Assembly: GCA_037039925.1 (NCBI GenBank)
Contig: JAXRKP010000409.1
Coordinates: 189,501-253,500 of the forward strand
Direction: 5' to 3'
From: Doris montereyensis
Taxonomy: Eukaryota > Mollusca > Gastropoda > Nudibranchia > Dorididae
Length of the DNA stretch: 64,000 nt
Shown here: piece by piece, positions 1-14,900 of the stretch
Numbering within the stretch: the stretch's first letter is position 1
How the letters are laid out: each line of letters starts with the position of its first letter
Notes under the pieces: generated by a model
The model's database searches: none
What the model was told of the DNA's origin: nothing
What the model saw: only the letters and a program-made list of their open reading frames with translations
Translations under genes and position numbers: made by a program

Positions 1-440
1 ACTCATTTTTTTTTAAATTCCAAGAGTTCCCCAAGATTTTTCCATGCAAAAATCGATTTTTCAAGAAATTTATGACCTTAACGAACGACGTGAAATCGGG
101 TGAAAGCACATCAAAAGTAGAAATAAACGTAAAATCGTAAATGAGACAATTCTAAAACGATATTACGATTGAATGGTAAAGATAGGGAGGTCTGATGATG
201 TCAGACAAATTAAAAGCCCAGTTGTTTAGGAGACCATTTAAGAATGTGACGAATGAAGATAGTGAACAGCATCACTAAATGGCCACATCAGTTGGTATCC
301 TGTGTGGAATCTCGTCCAGTTCCGAGATGGGGAAAATATGATTGCAACATTTCATAAAAATTCCAAGACTTTTCCAAGACTTAATTTCTTCCAACCAAAT
401 TCCAAGACTTTGCCAGTTTTCCGAGATGAGTGGGAACCCT
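1..440 (-). mobile_element. hAT-like non-autonomous DNA element (right end)
   Basis: The right end, read inverted from 440, is CAGGGTTCCCACTCATCTCG then GAAAACTGGCAAAGTCTTGG, a terminal sequence of hAT-type MITEs known from several animal genomes (from memory). Similar CCAAGA-rich text continues to position 1. The left end lies outside or is not recognisable. Confidence 0.4.
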
Positions 441-498
441 GTAAACTGAAAGACAAACACGTAAAGCATCAAGAGGGAAGAGTTGGCGTCTACCAGTA

Positions 499-648
499 AA
501 GTTCCATGAGGGTGGTGACGCCCCATGGAGCTGGATCATATCCCAGTTTCTATAGCATGAAGCGGCACAGGTGATAACCACCCCCTCCTGGACAGGGAAG
601 TTAGTCTGACACATGTTTCACTCCCAAGCTAGTGTTTGTACCCATTTG
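499..648 (-). mobile_element. SINE family A, partial (head missing)
   Basis: Body portion from AAAGTTCCATGAGG to GTGTTTGTACCCATTTGCAG, then joined directly to a family C element rather than to the tRNA-like head. Confidence 0.6.
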
Positions 649-955
649 CAGTGATCTCAGGGTAAGTAAAGGAGATACTGCAAGACAAAAGTACAAGAGG
701 GAAACGAAGAAGAAGAGCCTATCAATAGGCACCCGCCAACTACCCATGACATGTGACCTGTGTGCAGGCTTGTTTCATTGCTTCGGTTTGAACGAAATTT
801 ATCCCTCCACCATACGCATACGATGATCTCAGAGTGGATTAAGAGGAAACGGCAAGATGAATGAAATGTGAAAGAGAGCAAAGGAAGAAGTAGGAATATC
901 CAAATACATCAGCCAATCGTTCACAGAAAGAGGGGGGGGAGTAAACAGAGACAGG
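649..955 (-). repeat. two family C repeats in a row, minus orientation
   Basis: CAGTGATCTCAGGGTAAG with CACCCGCCAACTACCCATGA, then GATGATCTCAGAGTGGATTA with GAGGAAACGGCAAGATGAAT and AAGAAGTAGGAATATC. Confidence 0.5.
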
Positions 956-1008
956 CTATCTCGAAGATCATATTTTTTATGAGAACGCTTTTTGAGAACA
1001 GTTCATAC

Positions 1009-1089
1009 CTTTGGTATCATCGGAGCCAGATGCCAGCAACTTGGGATCCATGCGGTTGAAGTCAACGCTCCAACACCATTTTCGTGTTC
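1009..1089 (-). CDS. COP1: COP1 coding exon 13 (WD40 repeat 3, partial)
   Basis: Starts EHE, then after a one-base frame slip reads [20 protein letters not shown], matching [20 protein letters not shown]. Acceptor CCTTAG, donor GTATGA. A base appears to be missing around the GAAAATGG between EHE and CWS. The next exon is not visible in positions 1-1008, so it should lie beyond the left edge. Confidence 0.88.
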
Positions 1090-2941
1090 CTAAGGCACAA
1101 AATCGTTGAAATCAAACAAAGTAAAATACTGGTTATCTTCACCCTTTGAGTGACAAAAACATTTTTTTTTTACCCCCACAAGAGTGATTCTATTCAAAGG
1201 CATAATATAACTTTGCTAAGCAGTGAGTGCCAATTGCCAATCTATTAGCGTTTCGCTAATTTGTTCTATGCCAAACGCCAATCGTCCATCCGTTGTGTGT
1301 GTTTCTTCACAATTTTAGAAGTGTATTAGTCTACGAAACAAAAACTGTGAGGAAATGCCCACAACCGATACGTTGGCGTTTGGGGAGGGAGGAGGAGGGG
1401 GCGGAGGGAGGGAGGAGGGGGAGGAGGGAAGAGGGGCAGGGAGAATTAAGTCATTTTGAATGCACCTTTTGAGGCAGACAATTTTGTAACGGGGAAAAAT
1501 GACATTCTGACATATTGTGGTGACAGGGAGCATGGGCCAAAAGAGGTGAAGAACACCTGGTTCACAGAGGGCATCAATATCAATTTATTTTGTGTCCTCC
1601 TTTCCCTAATTACATTGTGCCCCTTGTAACCCCGTCCCTAGGAACACAATACAGCAATGCCAAGATCTAATTTATGTCTTTTTTTTCTGGGAGACACAGT
1701 GGTCCTGGGGGTAAGGTATATGTCTCGCAACCAAAAGATCATGGATTTGATTTGTGCCCCAACAAGTCGAACAAATTTCTGAAGTATTTCGGGTAAAACC
1801 CACGCTTACCTGCCAACCTTTTCAAATCGAAAAATAAGACTCTTGCCTACTTAAACCCGACGGTCAAAATATTTCCATAAAACATTGTCAATTGACAAAT
1901 TTACTTGAATCAACCCCCCTGAAGGTGAATAACGAAAAAAGTCCTCCGATTACCGTCCTTTCTGGCAAAGTGCGATGGCAGTTATAGGAACTCGGAACGA
2001 CGTGACTGAACTTTCACCTAAATTCTCTGAGTCTCTGCCGTTAACTTAGGGTATCTTTAATTACAAAAAATAAATAAATAACCTTCAAATACGTACTTTT
2101 CAAGGTAAATACAAACTTACTAGTTGGCAACTATGCTTACGTGATAAGATCGTTACGTTACGCACCAGGTACAACTGTATCCTTTGGTTGGTACTGGAAT
2201 CCCACATGTATACGTTGCCATCGTAGTCGGCGCTACTCAGTATGTGTTTCTTGTATGGATTCCATGCAATACAACTGATCAAAAAATAAATAAATAATTA
2301 GATGTTATGTGAAAGCACACGACACAATGGAAGATGGCACCAAAATTACCATACAGTACAGCCTGTGTTCCTCAAACTCCTTGGGACCAGAAAATAAGTT
2401 CATGGAATAAGCGTTTCAAGGAATATCGTTAGCGGACAAAAAAGGATCTTAGTTTTATATTTGTTATGAATTCATGGATTCTGTGTTTCCATCTAACACG
2501 TCTTTGGGGAATATGGGCCGTACTGTATTTCTTAAGTGGGTGAAAACTTTTTTTTTTAACTCTTAGTGAATGACGGTGGGGTTTTCTTCTTTTATAGGAA
2601 AGGAGGAGGCATTGATCTAGAGGTAAGGCATCTGCCTCTCAAGAAAAGAGGTCATGGGCTCATACCCAACAGGTTGAAAAATATTTTTCAGGTAAAACCC
2701 ACTTTGCTAGTCCATGCAGACAACTAGCCCCATCATAAACAGACGATAAAAAGGAGGTCATGTGTGCAGATCATAACACTGTGCAAGTTTAATAAGATCC
2801 CTTGGCTGTTTATAAGGCAGTCCAGGCAAAATTTTAAAAAAAATCTTAGCAAACGCCCAGAGATAACCTTAGTTGTGGATGTGGGCAAAATCAAATCAAT
2901 CTTTTATGGGAGAATTTTTGTTTGTATATTTATTTCTAAGA

Positions 2942-2987
<46 letters not shown>

Positions 2988-5900
2988 GTTCTGTTTCGTA
3001 ATTTTAAAATTATCTTTTTGTTTTATTTGAAACAGGAGGGTTTGATCAAGCATAACTGCACTTGGAAAACAATATTGCAGGGGAAAAAAACCTAATGAAG
3101 TATGGTCCATTACAGCATTACTAAGTTACAAAACATGTCACATTAATTAATAGACATCACTGTCGTATCACCATTCAAAAAACATTTGCCTTGATATCTC
3201 TCGACTTTACCGTCTCCCTTAACGTATTTTCACTGACCTAATTTTGGAGGCACATGTCATTTCTGTCACCGGATAATGGAGATCCACTAAGGCGTCGCGC
3301 ACAATGCCGTACTCAAAAACTTTTATCTTCTTGGTAACACCGGCAATAGCAAAAATTCACTGTCACGGTCAAACTCAATGCAAACAAAGAAAAAAATAGA
3401 TATCATGAATATCATTTCCCATTGAAAGAACAAAGAAAATAAATGATGGAGGTCATTTCAAAATGTAATCCTCAGGAATAAAAGCAAAAGTTGTGACTTA
3501 GCCGTTTGACAACTATTGAAATGACCCCTTTTTTTTGAATTATAAGCACTTAGGCACAACGATTGATTTGATTGATTTGTAGAATGAATTCCAGTTCAGT
3601 CATAAGCAGTAAACAAAGATTTCCGTTTTTTCCAAAAAGCAGAATAGCATAGTGTTTGCTTTTCCTGAAAAACCATGTTAGGCGGCCTTGCATGCCTAGA
3701 CAGTTTCAATGACAATATGTATATGATGAAAGTTAAGTAAAAGTAAACTTTCATCAAGGCTGTTGCCACCCATACTGCCAAAGCGTATCCATGTTTCTAT
3801 AGCATAAAGAGGAAAGGGTGATAACACTTCCCCTCCTAGACAAGACACTAGTCTGTCACAGGCTTTTACTCCCCCTCTTGTAGAGTGAAGTAAAGCAAAG
3901 TTCCTTCACGGCCATTATGGCCCATAGAGCTGGAGCGTGCCCCGGTTTCTGAACGACAGCATGAAGCAAAACAGGTGATAACAAATTACCTCCTGGACAA
4001 GACACTAGTCTGATGCAGGTTTTTACTTGCCAAAGCTAGTGCTTGTACCCATTTTCATCTGGATCGAGGGCAGATAATGCGTGTTAAGTGTCTTTCCCAA
4101 GGAACACCAACGCAGATCTAGCTTTGCTAGATTAAAACCCAGGACCTCATGATCCCAAGTCTGGCAGTCTAACCACTCAGCCACCGATACCACCTGTAAA
4201 TCTGCGATATAGCTTCAAATCAACGTAAAAAGATGCATAGATAAAATAAATATGAAAAAAGTTACCTGGACACAATGGAAGAGCTGTTTGTGAAGACCTC
4301 GTGTGTGTAGTTGAGACTAGCCACAGCTCGCAGACACGTGTACTGAGAAAATTTGGACAGGCAGGCTGAAAAGTCGTCCAGAGAACCACAGTTTTCTCCT
4401 CCTGCGTAAAAAAAATAATAATGTCGAATATACACACACACATGGGTTGTTTGTCAGCTAGTTCAATACAACAAGAAAATTGGATTTTTTATTATTTTTA
4501 AACCGACTGTCCTGTACACAGCCAAGAGATCTTCAACGTGCACAGATTGTTGTGATTTGAACACAGGACCTTTTAGGATCTTTTTAACGCCCGTCTCCAA
4601 TAAGACTAGGCTGTCGTCCACCTACCTGGACCCAGGGGAGGGGGAAGTGGGTGTATAGGGTTTTACTTGAAAAAAAAAAAAAATCATGAAAATGTTTTAA
4701 CATGCCAGCGGTGGAACTCGCAACCTTTTGATTGAAAGGCCAACACCTTGCCTCTGGGTTACCAAGTCCCCCCAAAATCACTTGATTACTGGAGGCCTTG
4801 TGGCACAATGAATTGTGTTGTGACTGTGTGAATGTGACCAGTGGCCTAGGACTTGGCATTTTAAAATTATTTTGTTGTATTTTTAGGAAAGATCATACTT
4901 CTACTAAACTTTCCTCAGTTCTAGTGTAAATGAGCACAAATTCTGTAGGAAAAGAAAACTCTTGTCGGTCAGAGTGTTAGTATGACAGCTAAAAAATGGC
5001 GTCCAATGATACTGTCGAGGGACAGGACAAATGATACAAAATAGAACTGAGCCTGCATTTGTGAGGGGATACAGGCTATGAATCCATCTTTGTCCTTATT
5101 TCAAATACATAAATACCACAATAGGCCTCTAATATTCATATGATACGTCTACAAATATATGCCACCACAACGTCCACTCTTTGGCAGAATGTGTTGGCTT
5201 GAATGCCTCAGCAACCCGGAGAGCTATTGCCAGTTAAGCTCCTGGCACGGTCACCCAAGCTAAACAGGTCGAAGGGTAGAGGCCAGACTAATAACACACC
5301 AAGCAAATCCATTGGGTAGACAGGACTCATAAGAAGCTCAGGACTGCGACCTGTCTAGGAGTGAATCTCAAAATTCAATCCCGGCCCTACAGGACAACTG
5401 GGTTGGTGAAGGGCTGACAACTCCTCCCATAAATAACAAGTACATTACAGAAACGCTAAGAGGAAAAACCCAAGCCAAGACTAAATATGAAGCGTTGAGG
5501 TGAAATGAAAGGAAGCTGGTGTGCCGATGGCTCTACTCTTAACCCCAGGCCATCCACAGGGGAAAGAGGCCGAGGGAAACCAAAAACAACATGGAGCTCG
5601 ATAGCTGGATTTGTTTGTTTCTTTAGGTTTTGAATTTTCACCATTACGGTGATCTCCGGGTGAATTAAGAGGAAACAGTGAGGTGAAAAATGAGTGAAAG
5701 GAGGAAAGGAAAGGAAAGAAGTAGGACCTACCAGCACCACCTACCAACAGCTGGGCCTTTCCTGGAAACAGACAGAGATGGTGGCACAGGACAGAGTGGA
5801 GTGGAGAGAGAGGACCTCATTGGTGACCTATGACCCACACCTGGGTACAAGGGTTTAAGTCAAGTAAGTCAAGTACAAAAATATGAGTCAAACTTGATTC

Positions 5901-8900
5901 TTTGCCTCATTTTATCTCCCCACAATAGTGACCTTTGAACCTTACCTACGCCAGCGCCCCTCTTATATCAAGATAGACGTGCTCCAAGTCCTCGAAATGC
6001 TGGGACAACTTTCGTTTCTTCCTTGCCTCTGTGACTTCGATAGTCGGCAGCACCTGAACAAACGAACAAACAAAAAAGCAAAATAAAAATAAAAAAGCTG
6101 ATAACTTTCATGTTAAAATACAAGTTATGCAACACTCGTCATATTTTACATGAATGTGAGGATTAGTTTAACAACTGGGTACAAGGAATAGTTTAACAAC
6201 TGGGCACAAGGATTAGTTTAACGACTGGGCACAAGGATTAGTTTAACGACTGGGCACAAGGATTAGTTTAACGACTGGGCACAAGGATTAGCTTAAGGAC
6301 TGGGCACAAGGATTTGCTTAAGGACTGGGCACAAGGATTAGCTTAAGGACTGGGCACAAGGATTAGTTTAACGACTGGGCACAAGGGATTTTAAGGACTG
6401 GGCACAAAAATTAGTTAAGGACTGGGCACAAGGATTAGTTTAACGACTGGGTACAAGGATTAGTTTAACAACTGGGCACAAGGATTAGTTTAACAACTGG
6501 GCACAAGGATTAGTTTAACAACTGGGCACAAGGATTAGTTTAACAACTGGGCACAAGGATTAGTTTAACGACTGGGCACAAGGATTAGTTTAGTTTAACG
6601 ACTGGGCACAAGGATTAGTTTAACAACGGGGCACAAGGATTAGTTTAACTGGGCACAAGGATTAGTTTAACAACTGGGCACAAGGATTAGTTTAACGACT
6701 CGGTACAAGGATTAGTTTAATGACTGGGTACAAGGATTAGTTTAACAACTGGGCACAAGGATTAGTTTAACGACTGGGCACAAGGATTAGTTTAACGACT
6801 GGGCACAAGGATTAGTTAAACAACTGGGCACAAGGATTAGTTTAACAACGGGGCACAAGGATTAGTTAAACAACGGGCACAAGGATTAGTTTAACGACTG
6901 GGCACAAGGATTAGTTTAACGACTCAAGGATTAGCACAAGGATTAGTTTAACGACTGGGCACAAGGATTAGTTTTAACCACGGGCACAAGGATTTGACTT
7001 TACCCACATCCACGGCTAAGGTCATCTCGAGAATTTTAGTAGGATTTTTTAAAAACTTTGATCAGGCTGCCCTGTAAACAGCCAAGGGATCTAAAACGTG
7101 CATTGTGGTCTGCACACAGGGCCTCCTTTATATCGTGTCTCCGATGGGACTAGATGTTGATCCATCTACCTGGACTTGGAGGGGGGGGGGGGTTCAACAA
7201 TCGGGGCTTGAGCCAAAACCTCTAGGTTGAGAGGCTGACACCTTGCTTTTTGGCTACCAAGTCCCTATTTTTTTAAAGCAGAATGCAACAATATATAAAT
7301 CTAAACAAACATTTTCTACTATTGGAAATTCTCTTTTTAAGTTTCAGAAAATTTAGCAGGAGAGCTTTTCAAGCAGGAAAGCACTGCCAATGTACACCTT
7401 ACCCCAGGGCCTCCAGCGAAGGATTCTGGTTCTCCTTCTAACGGAGACTTACAGGGGCCACTTTCCTCGTCTATCACCATGTTGGAACAGCCAGACCCGT
7501 CACTGCAATTACTGCTGGTGCTCGGTCCATCATGCAGGAAAAGTCGTTTGGATGAATGGTTAGGGACAAGATGGTCCTAAAATTGACGAGACAGCGAAGA
7601 GGCAAAGGTTAAAACAACCACCAAAAAAAAAACCAAGAGGAGATGAAATTTAGGTTCAATAAGATTTGTGTGTTTCATTGAAGATTTGTCATAACCTTCC
7701 CTTGCCAACCCCAGCAGTGAAATGCGTGGATCGGTCTAATCAAATTTGATGGATGAGGGAGAGGGGGGAGGGTGTCAACATGGAAAACAACGGCAGACTA
7801 TCACAAAATGCTGTAAACCTAAAACAAATAATGCAGATTACTTTGCACTCAACACCAAGAATGGCATCTCTATTTACTCATGGCAGATTAAAATATATTT
7901 TCTTCTCACCACATGTAGTTATCTCAGAATGGACGAAAAGGAAAAAAATGGCTCATTTATTGAAATCTACCGTGTCCACCACAAAGACGCAATCAATGTC
8001 AGAATGAATTTAGAGCATAGCTGCTAACCTTTTCAAATTGAAAACCAGACTGACTACACAAACTAATTCTAACTTGTTTGTATGATGGCTCGAGATATTC
8101 CTGAAAACGCTGATATTTTGACTTGTACGACGGCTGGAGGTGTTCCAGAAAGCGATATTTTGATTTGGAATCAACCACCTTTATAGGAAAAATAACAAGA
8201 AAATCTGCTGATCACTGGCCTTTCTGGCGAACTGTGACAGTAGTTTTTGCAAACTCAGAATGGCGTCTCAAGACTGTCATCCAAATCTCTAATTCATCCC
8301 TCAGCCTTTTCAATTTCATGTAGTTCATCAGTTAACCTTATTAACCTGTCTCAAACTAATTCCAAATTCCACATTTTCCTGCTAAATTCCTTTGTCATAG
8401 TCATATCCACTTGAACTTTAAATAACACTTCCAGATAACTATAATTGAAAGTTAAAGGTTTTAAAAATCTAGGACCTAGGCAGTTCAGCAGCTGCACTAG
8501 AGCTAACCAGACACATGGACTGCTTACAGCCTGTTAGATCTAGATGTCATTATCTTTATACAATGTATGGACTGCCACAGTCTGTTAGATCTAGATATCA
8601 TTATCTTTATACAATGTATGGACTGCTTAGTCTGTTAGATCTAGATAACATTATCTTTATACAATGTATGGACTGCTTACAGTCTGTTAGATCTAGATAT
8701 CATTATCTTTATACAATGTATGGACTGCTTACAGTCTGTTGGATCTAGATAACATTATCTTTATACAATGTATGGACTGCTTACAGTCTGTTGGATCCAG
8801 ATAACATTATCTTTATACAATGTATGGACTGCTTATCTGTTAGATCTAGATAACATTATCTTTATACAATGTATGGACTGCTTACAGTCTGTTAGATCTA

Positions 8901-11900
8901 GATATTATCTTTATACAATGTATGGACTGCTTACAGTCTGTTAGATCTAGATAACATTATCTTTATACAATGTATGGACTGCTTACAGTCTGTTAGATCT
9001 AGATAACATTATCTTTATACAATGTATGGACTGCTTACAGTCTGTTAGATCTAGATATCATTATCTTTATACAATGTATGGACTGCTTACAGTCTGTTAG
9101 ATCTAGATAACATTATCTTTATACAATGTATGGACTGCTTACAGTCTGTTAGATCTAGATAACATTATCTTTATACAATGTATGGACTGCTTACAGTCTG
9201 TTAGATCTAGATATCATTATCTTTATACAATGTATGGACTGCTTAGTCTGTTAGATCTAGATATCATTATCTTTATACTGTTAGATCTAGATGTCATTAT
9301 CTTTATACAATGTATGGACTGCTTACAGCCTGTTAGATCTAGATATCATTATCTTTATACAATGTATGGACCGCTTACAGTCTGTTAGATCTAGATATCA
9401 TTATCTTTATACAATGTACTAGTACTAGAAAAGAGAAAAAAAAATCAAATTATTTTTCAAGGGCCTACAAGACTACATGGGTCTACAATGCAGGGTGTCC
9501 AGCAAAACTGAAAATTTCCTACCTCAACAGAAAAATCCTACCTAGGAAATGAAATACTCCCCAACGTCAGAAATGGAGAACAGCGTAAATATTTCCAATT
9601 TCAATGCATTATAATAAATTGTCAAATCAGATCATAAATGAATGACTTTCTAGTGAAGGTTTTAGAAGCAGCCTTGTCGCAATGATAATTAGAGAGTATA
9701 CAATTTGCTACATGGAAAAAATGGCCTCTTTGGACCCAGTACCAACATGGATTATTAAAGAATGTTCTGATGTACTTGCCCCTACCATTTCAACCATCGT
9801 GAATACCAGCATGAGAAGTGGGACATTTCCATTATCTTTGAAGGAAGCAATCTTTACTCCAATTCTTAAAAATAAATCTCTGGATGACAATGAGCTAAAG
9901 AATTATCGACTGGTGTCAAATCTTCCGTTTCTTTCAAAAGTTATCGAAAAAAGCGTCAATCAAAGTCTCCTCCAACACGTCAACGACAACAAGCTGACCA
10001 CCAAGTTTCAATCAGAGTACAAAAATGTCATTCCACGGAAACAGCTCTCCTAAGAGTTCACAACGACATCATACGTTCCATTGACAACAAATCGTGTGCC
10101 ATTCTGGTCCTCCTTGACCTAAGTGCTGCATTCGACACCATCGACCACCAAGTGCTACTTTCGAGACTGGTGAAATACTTCGGTATAGAAGACACCGCCT
10201 TGAAATGGTTCAGCAGCTACTTAGCAGAAAGGACCCAGGTCATCAAAGTTGATACAACAACATCGAGACCATCTCCTTTTCTTTTTGGAGTACCCCAGGG
10301 TTCTATTCTCGGTCCTGTTCTCTTCACGCTATACACCGCACCCCTGGCAGACATCATAGATCGTCATGGTTTAAAGTATCATCTATACGCAGATGATACT
10401 CAACTTTACATTGAGGCAACACCATCCGGCCGAACATCATCAATCGACATGATCCAGAAGTGCACCCAAGAGATACAGGAATGGATGACCATAAATAAAT
10501 TAAAGTTGAACAGTGACAAGACTGATGTGATACTGTTTGGGACTAAATCATCTGTTAAAAAATGGACATAAACTGTCTCGACATCTGCCGATCCAATGTG
10601 GACATTTCAGATGCAATTAAGAATCTTGGATGTATATTTGATGCTCATTTAACTATGTCTACTCACATTAGTAAAGTATGCCAAACCTCATTATTTCATT
10701 TAAGAAATATAAGAAACATTAGAACTTTCATTGATTACGATACTACAAAATAACTTATTAATGCCTTTGTCACCAGTCGACTTGACTACTGTAATTCTTT
10801 ACTTTTTGGCTTACCTAAAAATTCTATTCAAAAACTTCAGAAAGTTCAGAACTTCGCTGCTAAAGTAATTGCTCTTAAGAATAAGAATGACCATGTTACT
10901 CCCATTCTGAAAGACCTCCACTGGCTGCCTATAATTGAGAGAATTAAATTCAAAATCCTTTGTTTAACATACAAATGCTTACATGAACAGGCCCCTAACT
11001 ATCTCAGCGAACTTATCTCGCATCATGTGCCTTCACGAACCCTTAGATCTAGTTATGACAATAACCTTTCTATGCCTCGTGCGTTTACGCGTACGGGGGA
11101 TAGAGCTTTCTCAGTCTGTTCTCCTCATTTATGGAATGACCTTAGTGATTTGTGTAAATTGTCTTCGTCTTACGAATCTTTCAAGAAGAACCTTAAAACC
11201 CATCTTTTTAGGTCTACTTTTTCTTAATGTATGCATGGTAATTTTAATTTTGATTTTATTCCAATCATAATAATATGTTTTAAAATGTATGAAATTGTCT
11301 TGTACGGCGCATAGAGCTTTTAATGCTAAGATAATGCGCCTTATAAATTCATATTATTATTATTATTATTATTTGGACGACCGGCCTCTTAGGCGGATAC
11401 CACTCTATCAGCAAAGATCATTTCATACACATGAAAGTCATGTGCACTGAAAATAACTTTTGGACGGGAACCTCAAATACAGTGGAACCTCTCTAATCGG
11501 AACCTGGGGAATCGGAAATCCGACCACTGGGAAGAATTCCCAGGGTACGGAATCGTTTCTATATATTTTACCTCTCTAAACAGGAAAGGTCCCCAGGACA
11601 ATTTTCGATGGCTTGTATTGACTATCATCACCTTATTCATTCCAACACTCACTTTTGATCCCAATTTGGTTTCCATGTTACAAAACATCAATTATTACAC
11701 CTGCATTAGTGCTACAGGTGTTATACATTTGCATAACGTGTACACGATGTCGCAAGTGCCAGTTCGCGACAACCATAATTATGCCAAAAACAACTTACTA
11801 AATACACTTTTAACGTACTGATTGGCAGATAAGTAATTGCAATATTTGATACTAAGAAGGGTAAAACTTTCAAGTGACTTACTGGACAGGCCAGCTGATT

Positions 11901-14900
11901 CTGTTCTAGATCTCGGAGGATATCCTGAGCAGGGGAGAAAATAAAAGTCACATGAAATGGTTCTTCAAATCTAACATAAGCCGCATTTCTACTGCATGAA
12001 ATTTAAATATTTCAAAATAGTGTTAGAGCAATGACTGTCTTCATGCGATTTGATAATTCATGGAAAAGATGACTTTGTCCTTGGCTAGTTTAGAGACCGC
12101 AGGACTTTGAAAGACGTTGACAGAGCTACAGACATCTTGTCACAACAGGGTAGAAGGACTTGGTGGCTCTTTGTTGATGGTCGGTGCCCCACAAGGCGCT
12201 GAAAGGCCATGAAGAATGGATGATTATGTTGTAAGTAACATTAAGCTCCTTCAAGGCCGTTATGGCCCAATACTGGCGCTTATCCCGGATTCTGAAGTGG
12301 AAACGGAACAGGTGACGGTAATCATCACATGGACAGGACTCTAGTCTGACGCAGGTTTTTCCTCCCAAACCAGTGCTTGTACCCATTTGCACCCGGTAAA
12401 GTGGGGAAATTTTGTTCTAAGTCCCAAGAAACACAATGATGGATCTACCTTCACTAGGATTCAAACCAGGGACATCACGATCCCAAGTCAGACGGCATAA
12501 CGAGTCGGCCACCGACACCACACACAATTTATGTATATTACATGTTATAAAAACAATACCAATGTAAAAACTTTTTTTCAAAGAAAAAAATAGAAAGCAA
12601 AAAGAAGGTACATCTGTGTTGATGAAGGATTGATAGAGAGAGAGGGAAAGATAAATCAAAATATAGACAAACAGACAGATATTGATAATATCTACGATTG
12701 ACGCTATAAACCTATCATCTGCAGAAAGGTTGAACAAAATACATCTACCAATATGAGGGTACAAAAACAAAAAGAAAGGAGAAAAAAAAAAATTACAAGT
12801 AAAAACAAAACAAAAAAGAAACTCACCGTTACTGTTTGACAATCTTGGTTTAAAAAAACGATTTGTTGCTGAAGTTTTTCCATTTCCTGAAAGAAATAAT
12901 TTAAAAAATTAGATTTTAAAAAAAGCCCTCCTCAGTTCAGTAGGGAAATGAGAAACGGTTTCAAAATTTCCAACTCATTTCTCTGTGAAGGCTTGTCAAA
13001 TAAGCATTTTGCTCTTTATAACGGTGATAGGTACAGGCTATTTATGCTTTTCATTATCAAGATCGAAAACCCACAGCAGGAAAGGAGCAAAGATTTGGCA
13101 TCTAACATCCATCTAGAAGTGAGAAACAAACAGCGTAAAGCTTCTAAAGACCGAATGAAATTGAGTCACCAGGGGTTTGTTTCTTCACCACATGTGGAGA
13201 TCTCAAAATAAGAGAAAATGGCAAGATGACATAAGGGAAAGAGTGAAAGTCGAAGGAAAGAACTAGGACTAACCAGCAGCGCCCGCCAACCACCTGAGAG
13301 TCACCAAGAGATAGATGATGTAAAGGTTGTTAATCTGCTCTTTGTGTGGGAATACAGACTGTGTATGTATAAATTTATCTTTTCTTATAATTTTTCCACA
13401 GCCAAAAAATCAAAATGCAATCCTACCAATAAAATCCTACCAATAAAATGGCCACTCTAAAAATCCCACAACTCTAAAAATTCCCACAACTCTCTAAAAA
13501 ATTCCCACAACTCTAAAAAAATTCCCACAACTCTAAAAAAATTCCCACAACTCTAAAAAATTCCCACAACTCTAAAAATTCCCACAAAAATTCCCACAAC
13601 TCTTAAAAATTCCCACAACTCTAAAAATTCCCACAACTCTAAAAATTCCCAGAACTATCAAAGACCCCAGACGTCAATTTCCAAATGCTATCCAACCTTT
13701 TCTTTACGATTCCGCACTTCCTCCAGAAAATCTTTCAGCATTCGCGCCTGGGCCAACTCGGTGTCTTGCTCCAGTCTCTTCTTCCTCTGCGTGAGAAGCG
13801 TCATGGCGCTGTTGATCTCGCCCAGGTCCCAGTCCCGGCACAGGATTTTGCTGTCTTGCAGGCTGCCGCTCTGCCAAACGTTAAAAAAAATTCATCAAAC
13901 CCGTTAAGCGTTGATTTATTTAATTGAAATTTACCCAATCCATCACATGACGTGATCCAAGTGAGAATTGAGAGCAAACAGCAAGATGAAAGAGAAGTGA
14001 AAGGAAAGAAGTAGGATCTACCAGCAGCCCCGCCAACCGCCCACAACAAGTGCCAAAAGGCTGTCATATCTATTGCAAAAAATATTTACGTTAACATGTA
14101 TACACAAACCAAGGCAGCAAAAGGACAGCATGCACATCAGCATTCTCCGTGTGACGTTTCTGTTATAAATCTTGCCAACAAAGCATAAACTTAAGAGTAA
14201 TATTGTCCAAATATGGCCTTTTACATCAATACTGACGATATAGTAACAGTTGTCACTGCTACGCCTGAGCTAAGTTCATTTTGATGTAAGTATGGATCCC
14301 CAAACACACTTGCTCGTCCTCAGATCTTCGCCTCTTTATTTACTCAGGGTAATGAATCGGTCAATAAGTCGGGAGGTATAAGAGGTTGCATGAGTATTTC
14401 TAAACATGCCTTTTTTTTCGGTAGGAATTCAATTCTGCCAGGGTTGCAGGCGGAAGGACCTGCTCTTTCTGTTTTCCAACTACTGAGAGTTCTTTTACAT
14501 GTACAAAGGCACATGGGACCACCTAGATTATCATCCGTCAACGATATGACTGGGCACTCATTTTATCCTGTCTGCCACAGGATAAGGGAGCAGAAGAAAA
14601 AAACAAAACAAAACCACAATTCAAATTCCTAGCTCGTCCTAACACATAAACCCAATAACTTTTTTTAAATTTGCATGAAGACAAATAATGACAACTTTCT
14701 GTGGAACTTGATGAATCAAGAATACATACAGAGAAGTTCATGACCTTTAAATGATGGCAATCAATTCTGTGAGTAGGCACAAATGGGCGTTTATTTGTTC
14801 ACGTCTCATTTTGTTGTAAGGTATATTTGACATGTTAAAATTTCTCTCTTAACAAATCAAATCATCCCAAACCCATCTTCATCTCATTGACTGTCTCGTT

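Noticed and set aside
6160..6995. Regularly spaced repeats resembling a CRISPR array
   Set aside because: Adjacent 25-bp units without unique spacers in a eukaryotic intron; an ordinary minisatellite.
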